A stretch of 64,000 nucleotides of DNA from Thalassobaculaceae bacterium (GTDB lineage Bacteria > Pseudomonadota > Alphaproteobacteria > Thalassobaculales > Thalassobaculaceae). Under the pieces are notes generated by a model. That model did no database searches, was not told the DNA's origin, and saw nothing but the letters and a program-made list of their open reading frames with translations. The translations under genes were made by a program, and so were the position numbers. Numbering within the stretch: position 1 is the first letter of the stretch; every line of letters begins with the position of its first letter. Location of the stretch: contig JARGOG010000001.1 of assembly GCA_029212785.1 (NCBI GenBank), positions 110,758 through 174,757 on the forward strand, given 5' to 3'. Positions 28,293 through 37,431 of this stretch are shown here, piece by piece.

Positions 28293-29426
28293 TCAGACGT
28301 AGCAGGATCGGCACGCCTTCGGGATCCGACCCATCAGATGGGCCCGCCGGAATTCCGCGAAGGCCTCGCCGAACCAGACTTCTTTCATCGAACCGCCATT
28401 CCCGGCGATCTCCATGACGTCCGGATTGCCGATCGTACAGCATGGTACGATCCGCCCGTCCGAGCCGATGAAGGCCCGTTCGAACGGCCAGGGGCAGAGA
28501 TCCGCCGGGCTGCTCGTCGAGTACTTCTCCGTTGTGTGCCAGAACTGAACCCGCACACCGAGTTCCCGGCCGCGTTCGACAAGGGCCCTCAGCTCGACCG
28601 GATCGAGATCATCGGTCACGGTGACGGCGTTGTTCGCCGCTCGCCAGCTCTCCAGGCCCCAATCCACCATTTCCAGCGAGAACACCTGCGACTTGAAACC
28701 GAGAGAGGCCGCGAGATGCACCAGATCGGCAAGCTGGTGGGCGTTGGCGTGCTGCACCACGGTCCACATCTTGGTGCGGGTCTTGCCGGCGGCTGCGAAA
28801 GCGGCATTCAGGTCGGCGACATTGCGTGTGACGCGGTCGAACACGCTGCCCCGGCGGATCGCCTCGTACACATCTGCCGTCGCGCCGTCGATCGAGATCT
28901 GCACTTCGTTCGGGTCGGCCGCGACCAGCTTGGCGATGTGATCGTTCAGGTGCAGCAGGGAGCCGTTGGTCGTCGTGCGCACCCAGATCCGGCGGGCGCG
29001 GGCGTAGCGGATCATCTCGAAATAGGGATCGCGCTGCATCAGCGGCTCGCCCATGCCCTGAAGCTTGATCTCCACCAGTCCGCTCTGCGTGTCGATCAGC
29101 GCCTTGAAGGCGTCGACGGTCATGTCCCCGGCGCGCCGTCCCTTCGGCCACTGGCTCACACTGCACATGGTGCAGCGGAAGTTGCAGCGGCTGACATTCT
29201 CGATGTCGAGCTTGATCGGCAGATAGTCCGGCGCGACCTCCCGGCGCGTCGAGGCCCGATAGCGGCGGTAGTTGCTCCAGCGTCTGCGGTCGGCGCGCAG
29301 ACAGGCTGCCCGTTCGTCCCGATACGCCCGGAGGCCGGCCGCCGGATCGGGGTTCGGCAGGTCGCGCAACCCGGGCGCGGGCGCCATCTCGGCCTCGGTC
29401 TTGGCGGCGATGGGGTGGGGCATCAT
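28293..29426 (-). CDS. Radical SAM protein with SPASM-like C-terminal cysteines
   Basis: CNFRCTMC radical SAM motif; CPWPF...GRIVPCC...CRSCYV C-terminal Fe-S region. Confidence 0.87.
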   Translation of the reverse strand: MMPHPIAAKTEAEMAPAPGLRDLPNPDPAAGLRAYRDERAACLRADRRRWSNYRRYRASTRREVAPDYLPIKLDIENVSRCNFRCTMCSVSQWPKGRRAGDMTVDAFKALIDTQSGLVEIKLQGMGEPLMQRDPYFEMIRYARARRIWVRTTTNGSLLHLNDHIAKLVAADPNEVQISIDGATADVYEAIRRGSVFDRVTRNVADLNAAFAAAGKTRTKMWTVVQHANAHQLADLVHLAASLGFKSQVFSLEMVDWGLESWRAANNAVTVTDDLDPVELRALVERGRELGVRVQFWHTTEKYSTSSPADLCPWPFERAFIGSDGRIVPCCTIGNPDVMEIAGNGGSMKEVWFGEAFAEFRRAHLMGRIPKACRSCYV

Positions 29427-29597
29427 GCGGGCATCCCGAACGTCATCTTCGAATACCGGACTATGGGACCGGGCGGAGCGGACTCGCATTGATGTGAATC
29501 AACAGGACCGGCTTCGGTTCTTTCGCCGGTCGATCCGCTGTCGCCGGCCATGTTAGAAGGCGGTGGGGGACTGGAGGCCGGCTGGGAGACCGATCGC

Positions 29598-30224
29598 ATG
29601 GGCGCGCCCGCCAAGACATCGCCGGCCGCGACACCGGCCGACGATGCCGCGTTCATCGCGGCGCTGAAGGCCGGCGACGAGCGCGCATTCGAGCGGTTGG
29701 TGCGCGACCAGGGCATTCGGCTTCTCGCCCTGGCGCGGCGGATGATGCGGGACGAGGCGACGGCGCAGGATTGTCTGCAGGATGCCTTCCTCTCCGTCCA
29801 CCGGTCGATCGCCGGTTTCGAGCCGCACGGATCGCTCGGCGGTTGGCTGCACCGGATCACCGTCAACGCCTGCCTGATGCGTCTGCGCACCGCCAAGCGT
29901 CTGGCGGAGACGCCGATCGACGATCTGCTCCCCGACTTCAACGGCAACGGCCTGCGCCTTGGCGAGCCCCGTACCGAGATCCGGGATCCGGAGACCGAGC
30001 TCGAGGTGAACCGGGTCCGCCGGTTCGTGCGCGAGAAAATCGACGAGCTGCCCGACGGCTACCGTATCGTATTGCTGCTGCGCGACATTGAAGGATACAG
30101 CACCCGGGAGGCGGCGGAGATGATGGGCATTGCCGAGGGCGCGCTGAAGGTTCGCCTGCATCGCGCCCGGGCGGCGCTGAAGACATTGGTCGAACCGCTT
30201 TGGGACGAGATGGGAAGCTCATGA
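29598..30224 (+). CDS. ECF-type RNA polymerase sigma factor
   Basis: Sigma70 region 2 (DEATAQDCLQDAFLSVHRSI) and region 4 (LLLRDIEGYSTREAAEMMGIAEGALKVRLHRARAAL). Confidence 0.9.
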   Translation: MGAPAKTSPAATPADDAAFIAALKAGDERAFERLVRDQGIRLLALARRMMRDEATAQDCLQDAFLSVHRSIAGFEPHGSLGGWLHRITVNACLMRLRTAKRLAETPIDDLLPDFNGNGLRLGEPRTEIRDPETELEVNRVRRFVREKIDELPDGYRIVLLLRDIEGYSTREAAEMMGIAEGALKVRLHRARAALKTLVEPLWDEMGSS

Positions 30225-30556
30225 TCACGCGTCACAGGCTCAGATGGCGGATCCAGCACTGGCTGGAGGCTCGGCTTCCGGGACTGCTGACCTGCGCCCA
30301 GTTCCAGGAAATGGTCGACGCCTATGTCGATGACGAGTTGGGCCCAGTGGTGCGGGCAACAGTCGATTTCCACATGAAGACCTGCCCGATCTGTCAGCGC
30401 TACGTGATCGCCTACGGCAAGGTCCGCGATTTCGCGGCCGACACCCTGAGTGCGGAAGAGGCCGAAGCGCTGGACGTGGTGCCCGAGGGTCTGGTCACGG
30501 CGATCCTGGCCGCGCGGGGCGTCGGCGGCGCGCGCGGAGGCGGACCGAACAGCTAA
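30221..30556 (+). CDS. Putative zinc-finger anti-sigma factor
   Basis: TCAQFQEMVDAYVDDELG...FHMKTCPICQRYV, H-x3-C-x2-C; 4-bp overlap with sigma gene. Confidence 0.78.
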   Translation: MITRHRLRWRIQHWLEARLPGLLTCAQFQEMVDAYVDDELGPVVRATVDFHMKTCPICQRYVIAYGKVRDFAADTLSAEEAEALDVVPEGLVTAILAARGVGGARGGGPNS

Positions 30557-30629
30557 GGGGGTGCGCCGGGCGCTGGAGCGGACAATACTGGTGTCGAGAC
30601 CGGGATAGATGCAGCACTAGACTGACGCC

Positions 30630-31817
30630 GTGGAAATCCGCTTCCCCATGTGGCTTCGGGTCGTTGATCGGCCTGGGGCAACCGTGTTCGCGACCTTGTC
30701 GGCGACGGAGGCATTCTCGCGGGCACTGGTCGCCGGCGTGATCCCTTTGGAGGCATACCGGCTGCTGGAATCGGCGCGCGACGTCAGCTTCGCCTATACC
30801 TTCATCGGCGTCGTGGCCTTGCTGACCAGTTTCGCCGTTCCGGTGGTGATCCGGGTGATTCGCCGTAAATGGATCTTCAGTGCCGGATGCGCCTTCATGG
30901 TGGCGGCGCCGCTTATGATGCTGGCCGAGACGACGGTGCCGTTCGTCGGCGCTCTGCAGTTCCGCGCCCTGGCGGTAGTCTGCGTCAACATCTCGCTGAA
31001 CCTCTATATCCTCGACTACATCGCCCGGAAGGATTTCGTGACGGCGGAGCCGCGGCGGCTCGCCTTCATGGGAGTGGCCTGGTTCACCGGTCCCGGGCTC
31101 GGTATCTATCTGTACATGACGTTCGGATTGGCCGCCGTCTGCCTGCCAAGTGCCGCCTTCGCGATCATCGCGCTCGCCTATTTCTGGATCCTGCGGATGC
31201 GCGAGGATCCGCGCGTGGCGCCGGCGAAAAAGCGACCCCCTACGCCCTGGGACAATATCCGCCGTTACCTCGCCCAGCCGCGCCTGCGGCTGGCCTGGGC
31301 GATCCCGTTCGCGCGCAGTTCCTATTGGGCGGCGTTCTTCGTCTATCCGCCGCTCTACATCGCCAAGTATGGCGGCGACGAGATGCTGTCGGCGGTGATG
31401 CTGTCGGCCGGGCAGGGGCTGCTGTTCGGCGCGCCGCTGGCAGGTCGGCTGGCGCGGGAACTCGGCATGCGGCGGGTGATCATCCTCGCCTTCATCTTCA
31501 CCGGCACGGTGTGCCTGGTCGCCGGGGTGACACAGCCGTCGCCGGTGGCCGTGGCGATCCTGTTCTTCATCGGCTCGCTGGGGGCGATGACGCTGGACGC
31601 GCTCGGCAACATCCCGTTCCTGCGTTCGGTCCACGCCTATGAACGCTCCGAGATGACCTCGGTATTCCGCACCTATATTGAAGTGTCGCAACTGCTGCCG
31701 GCCGCGATCTACGCGGTGCTGTTGCTGTATTTCCCGCTGTCGTCGGTTTTCGTGGCGCTCGGCGTGCTGCTGCTGGGCACGGCGTGGCTGTCGACCTACC
31801 TGCCGCGACGGTTCTGA
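30630..31817 (+). CDS. MFS transporter
   Basis: Multi-TM ORF of about 395 aa with MFS-like layout. Confidence 0.72.
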   Translation: MEIRFPMWLRVVDRPGATVFATLSATEAFSRALVAGVIPLEAYRLLESARDVSFAYTFIGVVALLTSFAVPVVIRVIRRKWIFSAGCAFMVAAPLMMLAETTVPFVGALQFRALAVVCVNISLNLYILDYIARKDFVTAEPRRLAFMGVAWFTGPGLGIYLYMTFGLAAVCLPSAAFAIIALAYFWILRMREDPRVAPAKKRPPTPWDNIRRYLAQPRLRLAWAIPFARSSYWAAFFVYPPLYIAKYGGDEMLSAVMLSAGQGLLFGAPLAGRLARELGMRRVIILAFIFTGTVCLVAGVTQPSPVAVAILFFIGSLGAMTLDALGNIPFLRSVHAYERSEMTSVFRTYIEVSQLLPAAIYAVLLLYFPLSSVFVALGVLLLGTAWLSTYLPRRF

Positions 31818-31856
31818 GCGTCGGCTGAATATCGTCGGGCAGGTAGAGTCGGGAGA

Positions 31857-32165
31857 TCAGCGGGCGCGGCCGGAGGCAATCTTTCGGGGCTGATCGTTGG
31901 CGGCAGCACTCAGCGTGTCCGGGCCGATCGGCTCGAGCTCGACCACGTCGACCGCGGCGAAAACATTCTCGGCGACCGGGTTGCTGACCTGCTGTGTCTC
32001 GAGGGCGGCGCGCTTGGCGTCGCGATCCTCGCGCACGCTGGATAGAATGGCGGCGGCGATGGGCACGACGGCGCCGATCACGAAGATCAGGCATACGATC
32101 GACAGCAGAAGCGGATCGACGCTTCCGCTCTCGGCAATGTGCAGGTTTTCCGATCCCTGCGGCAT
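31857..32165 (-). CDS. Hypothetical single-TM protein
   Basis: LLLSIVCLIFVIGAVVPIAAAILSS TM segment; start ATG 32165. Confidence 0.55.
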   Translation of the reverse strand: MPQGSENLHIAESGSVDPLLLSIVCLIFVIGAVVPIAAAILSSVREDRDAKRAALETQQVSNPVAENVFAAVDVVELEPIGPDTLSAAANDQPRKIASGRAR

Positions 32166-32483
32166 GGCGCGTTCCTCCTCTTTCCGTCGGGCTGAATGAA
32201 AAATGCCGGCCCCGTTTCCGACGACCGACGCCATAATATAGGAGGGTCGTTCTGAAGCGGTTTGCTCAACCGCGACGCGGATGATCCGCGAACGACACGG
32301 GACGTCGTTTTTACTGTTATTTCTGTCACAGAACTCCGTTACACCACCCTCGTCGCAGGGGCCGGGTCGGCACGGCTCGAGCCCTGTGGCCTACGTACAT
32401 TTTCGGGATGCGTCGCCGCCGGCCCACGGCCGGTTGTGCGGCGCTTTTTCGTCAACGCGCCTGTTTTGGGGAGGCACGGGGTC

Positions 32484-32822
32484 ATGGCTATTCGTTTGGC
32501 GACATTGCCGGTCGATGAAGTTAGGGCGATTGCCGGGATCGCGGGGTTTCCGCGCTGGGCCGGCGGCGTGACCGTGGACGAAGACCTGATCGACCATCAT
32601 CTGGCCAATGACGCCCTGATAGAGCCGGACGATGCGCGCGATCCGAACGCGCCGGTCCCGGCGGCCGAACATGCCGGGCGTGTCGCCTGGCTGGTCCGCC
32701 ACGTGGCGCGGGACGCCTGCTCGCTGACCCTGCGCGACGGCCGGATTCAGGACGGCAACCACCGCCTCGCCGCTGCCATGTACCGTGGCGATGCGCTGAT
32801 CCGCGTCTGCTTCATGGACTGA
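32484..32822 (+). CDS. Small protein with ParB/Srx-like motif
   Basis: LRDGRIQDGNHRLAAAMYRGD resembles the ParB-like DGxHR motif. Confidence 0.6.
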   Translation: MAIRLATLPVDEVRAIAGIAGFPRWAGGVTVDEDLIDHHLANDALIEPDDARDPNAPVPAAEHAGRVAWLVRHVARDACSLTLRDGRIQDGNHRLAAAMYRGDALIRVCFMD

Positions 32823-33714
32823 CGGGTCTTTTCGCCTCTTCCTCCAGCCACGCGACCAGCGCCCTCACCTTGGGCATCGTCAATCGGTCGGCCGGCGCCA
32901 CCAGGTGATAGGCGACGCCGTCGTCGACGGGGGCCAGTTCCGGAAACGGTTCGACCAGCGCATCGGCGGCCAGGGCATCCTGCGCCATGACCCGGTTCTC
33001 GAGCACCACGCCAAGCCCCTGAACGGCCGCCCGCAGCGAATGTGCGGACTGCGAGAAGCGCAGATTGCGGGCGCCCCGTAGTCCGGCCTGCCCGTGGGCG
33101 CGCAGCCATGACGTCCAGCCGGTCAGGCGTTGGTCGGAATGGATCAGCGTGTGATGGGCGAGGTCTGCGGGGCTGCGCAACGGCCGGGGCCCCTGGAGCA
33201 GGTCGGGGGCACACAGCGCCACCAGACGCTCCGACACCAGCCGGTGACTCGCCAACCCGGGCCAGGGGCCCGTGCCGTAGCGGATGCTGGCATCGACCGC
33301 CTCGCGGGCATAGTCGATCGGCCGCGACGTCGCCTCGATTCGCAGATCGACCTCCGGATGGGCGTCGAGGAAACGCGGCAGGCGCGGAAGCAGCCAGATC
33401 TCGGCGAAGCTGGCGGGTGCGGTGACCACGAGCGTGTCGGCCCGGCCGCGCTCGGCGATCTCGGCCGTGGCCGTCCGCAGAGTCTCGAAGGCGGGCGCGA
33501 TCTTCGAGAAATACACCTGACCGGCATCGGTCAAAAGCAGACGGCGATTCAGCCGGTGGAACAGCTTCAGGCCGAGGGTATCCTCCAACACCCGAAGCTG
33601 GTGCGACAGGGCGGAAGGCGTGATCGACAGCGCCTCGGCCGCCCCTTTCACGCTGAGCCGCATGGCGACCGCTTCGAAGGCCCGGAGCGCGGTGAGAGGT
33701 GGCAGCGTGTCCAT
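32812..33714 (-). CDS. LysR-family transcriptional regulator (GcvA-like)
   Basis: LPPLTALRAFEAVAMRLSVKGAAEALSITPSALSHQLRVLEDTLG HTH. Confidence 0.9.
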   Translation of the reverse strand: MDTLPPLTALRAFEAVAMRLSVKGAAEALSITPSALSHQLRVLEDTLGLKLFHRLNRRLLLTDAGQVYFSKIAPAFETLRTATAEIAERGRADTLVVTAPASFAEIWLLPRLPRFLDAHPEVDLRIEATSRPIDYAREAVDASIRYGTGPWPGLASHRLVSERLVALCAPDLLQGPRPLRSPADLAHHTLIHSDQRLTGWTSWLRAHGQAGLRGARNLRFSQSAHSLRAAVQGLGVVLENRVMAQDALAADALVEPFPELAPVDDGVAYHLVAPADRLTMPKVRALVAWLEEEAKRPVSP

Positions 33715-33717
33715 TCG

Positions 33718-33776
33718 CGTCGAAAATCCTCAGCCGAATGTTGCAATAGTATCAGTTGTGACGCTGAATTTCGACG
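33718..33776. promoter_or_regulatory. Imperfect dyad between lysR and phyH (candidate LysR operator region)
   Basis: CGTCGAAA-n4-TCAGC ... GCTGA-a-TTTCGACG. Confidence 0.4.
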
Positions 33777-33846
33777 ATCATACTCGCTCCAAACATGAGA
33801 GGTGCTCAGCCGATAGGGCGGCACCCACGCGATGAGGGAGGATGCC

Positions 33847-34689
33847 ATGGGCAAGATGCTCGATCAGGCTGGAATCGACCGCTACCACAGCGACGGCTAC
33901 GCCTATCCGGTCAGGGTGATGGATGGCGGCGATGCCGCGGCTTTCCGCCGACGGTTCGAGGCCTACGAGACCGCGAATGGCGGCTGGTACGAGCTGTCCA
34001 AGGGACAGAAGCTCTATTTGCTGCAGACCTGGGTGGCGGATCTCGTGCTGCATCCGAAAGTGCTGGACGCGGTCGAGGACGTGCTTGGTCCCGACATCCT
34101 GTGCTGGGGCACCTCGCTATTCGTGAAGGACGCCCACAATCCGGGATTCGTGTCCTGGCACCAGGACGCGACCTATTGGGGGCTCGACCGGCCGGATGTT
34201 GTCACCGCCTGGATCGCGCTGTCGCCGGCGACGCTGGAAAGCGGTTGCATGAAGGTCATTCCCGGCAGTCAGAAATGGGAGCAGATCGAGCACCGCGACA
34301 CGCTGGCCAAGGAGAATCTGCTGACCCGCGGGCAGGAGATGGCGGTCGACGTGAATGAAGACGAAGCGGTGACCATGCCGCTCGCACCGGGCGAGATGTC
34401 GCTGCACCACGTTCTGGTCGCCCATGCCAGCGAGCCGAACCAGAGCGACGACCGGCGCATCGGAGTCGCCGTCCGCTACGTCGCCCCGCATGTGCGCCAG
34501 ATCAACGGCGACAAGGACTCGGCCCTGCTTTGCCGCGGCACCGATACCCATGGCAACTTCATCCACGAGACGGCGCCCAAGGCCGACATGGACGAGGCCG
34601 CCCGCGCCGAGCATGCCCGGATCATGGCCTTCCGCCAGGGCGTTCTCTACAAGGGCGTGGCCGGGAAGCCGGCGCATGTTGCCGTCTGA
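33847..34689 (+). CDS. Phytanoyl-CoA dioxygenase (PhyH)-family Fe(II)/2OG oxygenase
   Basis: VSWHQDA (HxD), ESGCMKVIPGSQ, HASEPNQSDDRRIGVAVRY. Confidence 0.87.
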   Translation: MGKMLDQAGIDRYHSDGYAYPVRVMDGGDAAAFRRRFEAYETANGGWYELSKGQKLYLLQTWVADLVLHPKVLDAVEDVLGPDILCWGTSLFVKDAHNPGFVSWHQDATYWGLDRPDVVTAWIALSPATLESGCMKVIPGSQKWEQIEHRDTLAKENLLTRGQEMAVDVNEDEAVTMPLAPGEMSLHHVLVAHASEPNQSDDRRIGVAVRYVAPHVRQINGDKDSALLCRGTDTHGNFIHETAPKADMDEAARAEHARIMAFRQGVLYKGVAGKPAHVAV

Positions 34690-34915
34690 GCCGGGACACT
34701 TGGCCGACACCTTCTGAGGCGAGGCATTCGAGGCCGATCCCCGTCGCCGCGACGCCGTGCGCCTGGGGGGATGTGGGGGCGGGGGCTGACCGTCGGTCCA
34801 CCGGGGACCTATAGCGATCCGCTATCGCGGCGATCGGACCGAACTCGGTTGAGGCATCGGACCGGTTGGCGTAGGGTTCATCCGTGGATGCGTATCCCAG
34901 ACATAGGATGCCACG

Positions 34916-35458
34916 ATGGCCTACACATTCGAGCAATTCTGCCGCGATGCCCATGACGCTCTGCAAGCCGATCCCGGCCGGGGCGGCAAGGAGAAGGTGC
35001 GTGAGCATCTTGAGGTGCTGCTGCAGAACAACGACTTCGTTACCGAAACGTGCGGCCCCCAGGCCGAAATCGGCGTACACCAGATCTACCGTGATCCGGA
35101 CCTCGATTTCGTCGTGCTGGCCCATATCAACGATGCGCCGCGCCAGTCGCCGCCGCATGATCACGGCTCTTCCTGGGCAATTTACGGCCAAGCGTCCAAA
35201 TATACGGACATGAGCGAGTATCGCCGTCTCGATGGCGGTGCCGGGGCCGGTGAGGCGCGTATCGAAAAAGTGAAGACCTATCGCCTGACGCCCGGCGTTG
35301 CCGGCCTATATGATGTCGGAGCGATACATGCGATCGACTATCCGGAGGGCGCCCGCTTCGTGCGCGTCACCGGAACGGATCTCGGCACCGTCGACCGGTT
35401 GAAGTTCGACATGAGCGGTGGCAAGGCCGAGGTTATTCAGAGCGTTGGGGCAGGCTGA
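34916..35458 (+). CDS. Cupin-fold metal-dependent protein (cysteine-dioxygenase-like)
   Basis: PPHDHGSSWAIYGQ metal-binding HxH and GAIHAIDYPE. Confidence 0.65.
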   Translation: MAYTFEQFCRDAHDALQADPGRGGKEKVREHLEVLLQNNDFVTETCGPQAEIGVHQIYRDPDLDFVVLAHINDAPRQSPPHDHGSSWAIYGQASKYTDMSEYRRLDGGAGAGEARIEKVKTYRLTPGVAGLYDVGAIHAIDYPEGARFVRVTGTDLGTVDRLKFDMSGGKAEVIQSVGAG

Positions 35459-35486
35459 GGACGAGCGGGTGGCGGTTCAGATACCG

Positions 35487-35927
35487 ATGAGGGACGCAGA
35501 GGCGGTCGAATCGCGCATCGAGGATTTGTGCGCCAAACGGGGCCTGCGGATGACCGAGCCACGCCGGGTGATCGCGCGGGTCCTGTCGATGGCGGAAGAT
35601 CACCCCGATGCCGAGGCGCTTTACGATCGCGTGAAGGAGGTCGACCCGACGATCTCGATGGCGACAATTTACCGCACGATGAAGCTTTTCGAGGAGATGG
35701 ACATTGTCTCAAAACGCGATTTCGGCGACGGCCGGGCGCGGTACGAGCCGCAATCGGGGCCGGAAGATCACCACCATCACATGATAGATGTTGAGACCGG
35801 CGAGGTTCTGGAGTTTTATAATCAGGAACTTGAAGATCTGAAGAAGCGGATTGCCCGCGACCTCGGCTTCAATCTTGTGGACCATCACCTGGAGCTGTTC
35901 GGCACGCGCCGGAAGAAACAGCACTGA
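35487..35927 (+). CDS. Fur-family transcriptional regulator
   Basis: KRGLRMTEPRRVIARVL, ISMATIYRTMKLFEEMDIV, DHHHHMIDVETGEVLEF; GTG 35469 also possible. Confidence 0.88.
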   Translation: MRDAEAVESRIEDLCAKRGLRMTEPRRVIARVLSMAEDHPDAEALYDRVKEVDPTISMATIYRTMKLFEEMDIVSKRDFGDGRARYEPQSGPEDHHHHMIDVETGEVLEFYNQELEDLKKRIARDLGFNLVDHHLELFGTRRKKQH

Positions 35928-35940
35928 GCCGGAAGAGATC

Positions 35941-36141
35941 ATGACGGACGTGCGAGAGATCGTCGCCTGTAGCCCGAGTGCAGCCTGTCATCAGGCGGTT
36001 ACGCGTACCTACACCCAGATGCGCGAGAACGGCGTGGATGAGCGTGTGGCATTCGAGGCCGCGCAGAAGGTGTACGCCTGGCACCATCCGGAAGTGCCGC
36101 GCGATCAGGTGCCCTACGTGATCGCCGATTGGCTGCCCTGA
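35941..36141 (+). CDS. Small conserved-looking hypothetical protein (66 aa)
   Basis: Directly downstream of the Fur-like gene, followed by a terminator. Confidence 0.6.
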   Translation: MTDVREIVACSPSAACHQAVTRTYTQMRENGVDERVAFEAAQKVYAWHHPEVPRDQVPYVIADWLP

Positions 36142-36201
36142 CGATCGACGGCGGTGTCGCGCCGGCCCCCCACAGTCAGTTATCTTCATAGATTATTTAC
36201 C

Positions 36202-36226
36202 ATGCCGGCCTAACGCCGGCATTTTT
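36202..36226 (+). terminator. Rho-independent terminator after the Fur-family cluster
   Basis: ATGCCGGC-CTAAC-GCCGGCAT-TTTT: 8-bp perfect arms with a T tract. Confidence 0.85.
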
Positions 36227-36332
36227 GCGTCGAATGATGCCGTTCGAGCAATGCTGCGGTGCAGCATAAACGCTGGATCGGTTGCCGCCCGACACCCATC
36301 TTGTCGTTGTAACGCAAGATGAGGAGGGTCCG

Positions 36333-36521
36333 ATGGCGACCTATCAGAGCTACTACCGGGTCAAGTATCACGACGAGTTCCAGGTCCGCTGGTCCGTCGA
36401 GCAGCAGAACGCCGTCAACGAGATGGCCGGCCGTCCGCCCCGGGCGGTGTCCGGCACGCTCGGCGCCGTCTATGGCGGCACGATCGCCGGCAACGATGCC
36501 GAGGCCGACCGCCGGGGCTGA
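36333..36521 (+). CDS. Small hypothetical protein (62 aa)
   Basis: MATYQSYYRVKYHDEFQVRWSVEQQ...; own upstream GAGGAGGG Shine-Dalgarno. Confidence 0.55.
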   Translation: MATYQSYYRVKYHDEFQVRWSVEQQNAVNEMAGRPPRAVSGTLGAVYGGTIAGNDAEADRRG

Positions 36522-36544
36522 TCCGCAGCCAACACCTCCCAAGC

Positions 36545-36640
36545 CGTTGTCCCGGTATGTCTCCGGACCTGGTCCGGGGCACGGCCGGGGGGCACGGCCG
36601 GGGCCCACGGGCCGCCGGGGCGGGCGCTCCCAGGATGACG
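36545..36640. repeat. Structured GC-rich intergenic repeat
   Basis: CTCCGGACCTGGTCCGGGG dyad, GGCACGGCCGGGG tandem x2 (36578-36603), AGGATGACG half-site. Confidence 0.55.
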
Positions 36641-36648
36641 AAAGCGCG

Positions 36649-37431
36649 TTAGCGCGCCGTCCAGCCGCCATCGACCATGACCGCCGATCCGGTCACCGAT
36701 CCGGACGCCGGTGAGATCAGGTAGAGCGTGGCCGCCGCCACGTCTTCGAGCTGGCCGAGTTCGCCGAGCGCGATGCGCGACAGCGTGTCGGTCCGGAATC
36801 CTTCATCCTCGAAGAACGGCCGCGTCAGCGGCGTCTCCACGAAGGTCGGGCACACCGTGTTGACCCTGATCCCGTCGGATCCGAGGTCCCAGGCCATGGC
36901 CTTGGTCAGCCCTTCGACCGCGTGTTTCCCGGCGCAGTAGACGGTTCGGTTCGGCGCGCCCACATGGCCCATCTGCGACGACATGTTGACGATCGTGCCG
37001 CGGATGCCGGCGGCGATCATCCCTTTGACCACGGCCTGGGCCACGAAGAAGCAGGCCCGCACATTCACGCCGAACAGCCGGTCATAGGTCTCCATCGAGA
37101 CGTCGGTGAACGGCTGCGGCTGGTTGGAGCCGGCATTGTTGACCAACCCGTCGACCGGGCCGATCCGCTCGATGGTGGCCTGCGTGCCGGCGATGTCCGT
37201 CACGTCCTGGACCACGGTCTCCGCCGTCCCTCCGGCCGCCTCGATCTTCGCCTTCACGTGTTCCAGCGGGTCCGCGCTGCGGCTCAGCAGAACCACATGG
37301 GCGCCGGCTTCGGCGATCGCCTCGGCGCAGGCTGCTCCCAGGCCCTTGCCGGCCCCGGTGACCAGGACCCGCTTGCCGTCGAGGCGGAAGCGGTGGGCGA
37401 CGCGGATCGGCCTGTCGTCACCCTCAGGCAT
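36649..37431 (-). CDS. SDR-family oxidoreductase
   Basis: [48 protein letters not shown] (YxxxK). Confidence 0.9.
   Translation of the reverse strand: MPEGDDRPIRVAHRFRLDGKRVLVTGAGKGLGAACAEAIAEAGAHVVLLSRSADPLEHVKAKIEAAGGTAETVVQDVTDIAGTQATIERIGPVDGLVNNAGSNQPQPFTDVSMETYDRLFGVNVRACFFVAQAVVKGMIAAGIRGTIVNMSSQMGHVGAPNRTVYCAGKHAVEGLTKAMAWDLGSDGIRVNTVCPTFVETPLTRPFFEDEGFRTDTLSRIALGELGQLEDVAAATLYLISPASGSVTGSAVMVDGGWTAR

Noticed and set aside
32291-32312. AACGAC...GTCGTT hairpin followed by a short T run, possible terminator or leader attenuator
   Set aside because: Only 6-bp arms, and no flanking coding peptide with a convincing leader role; too weak to claim.
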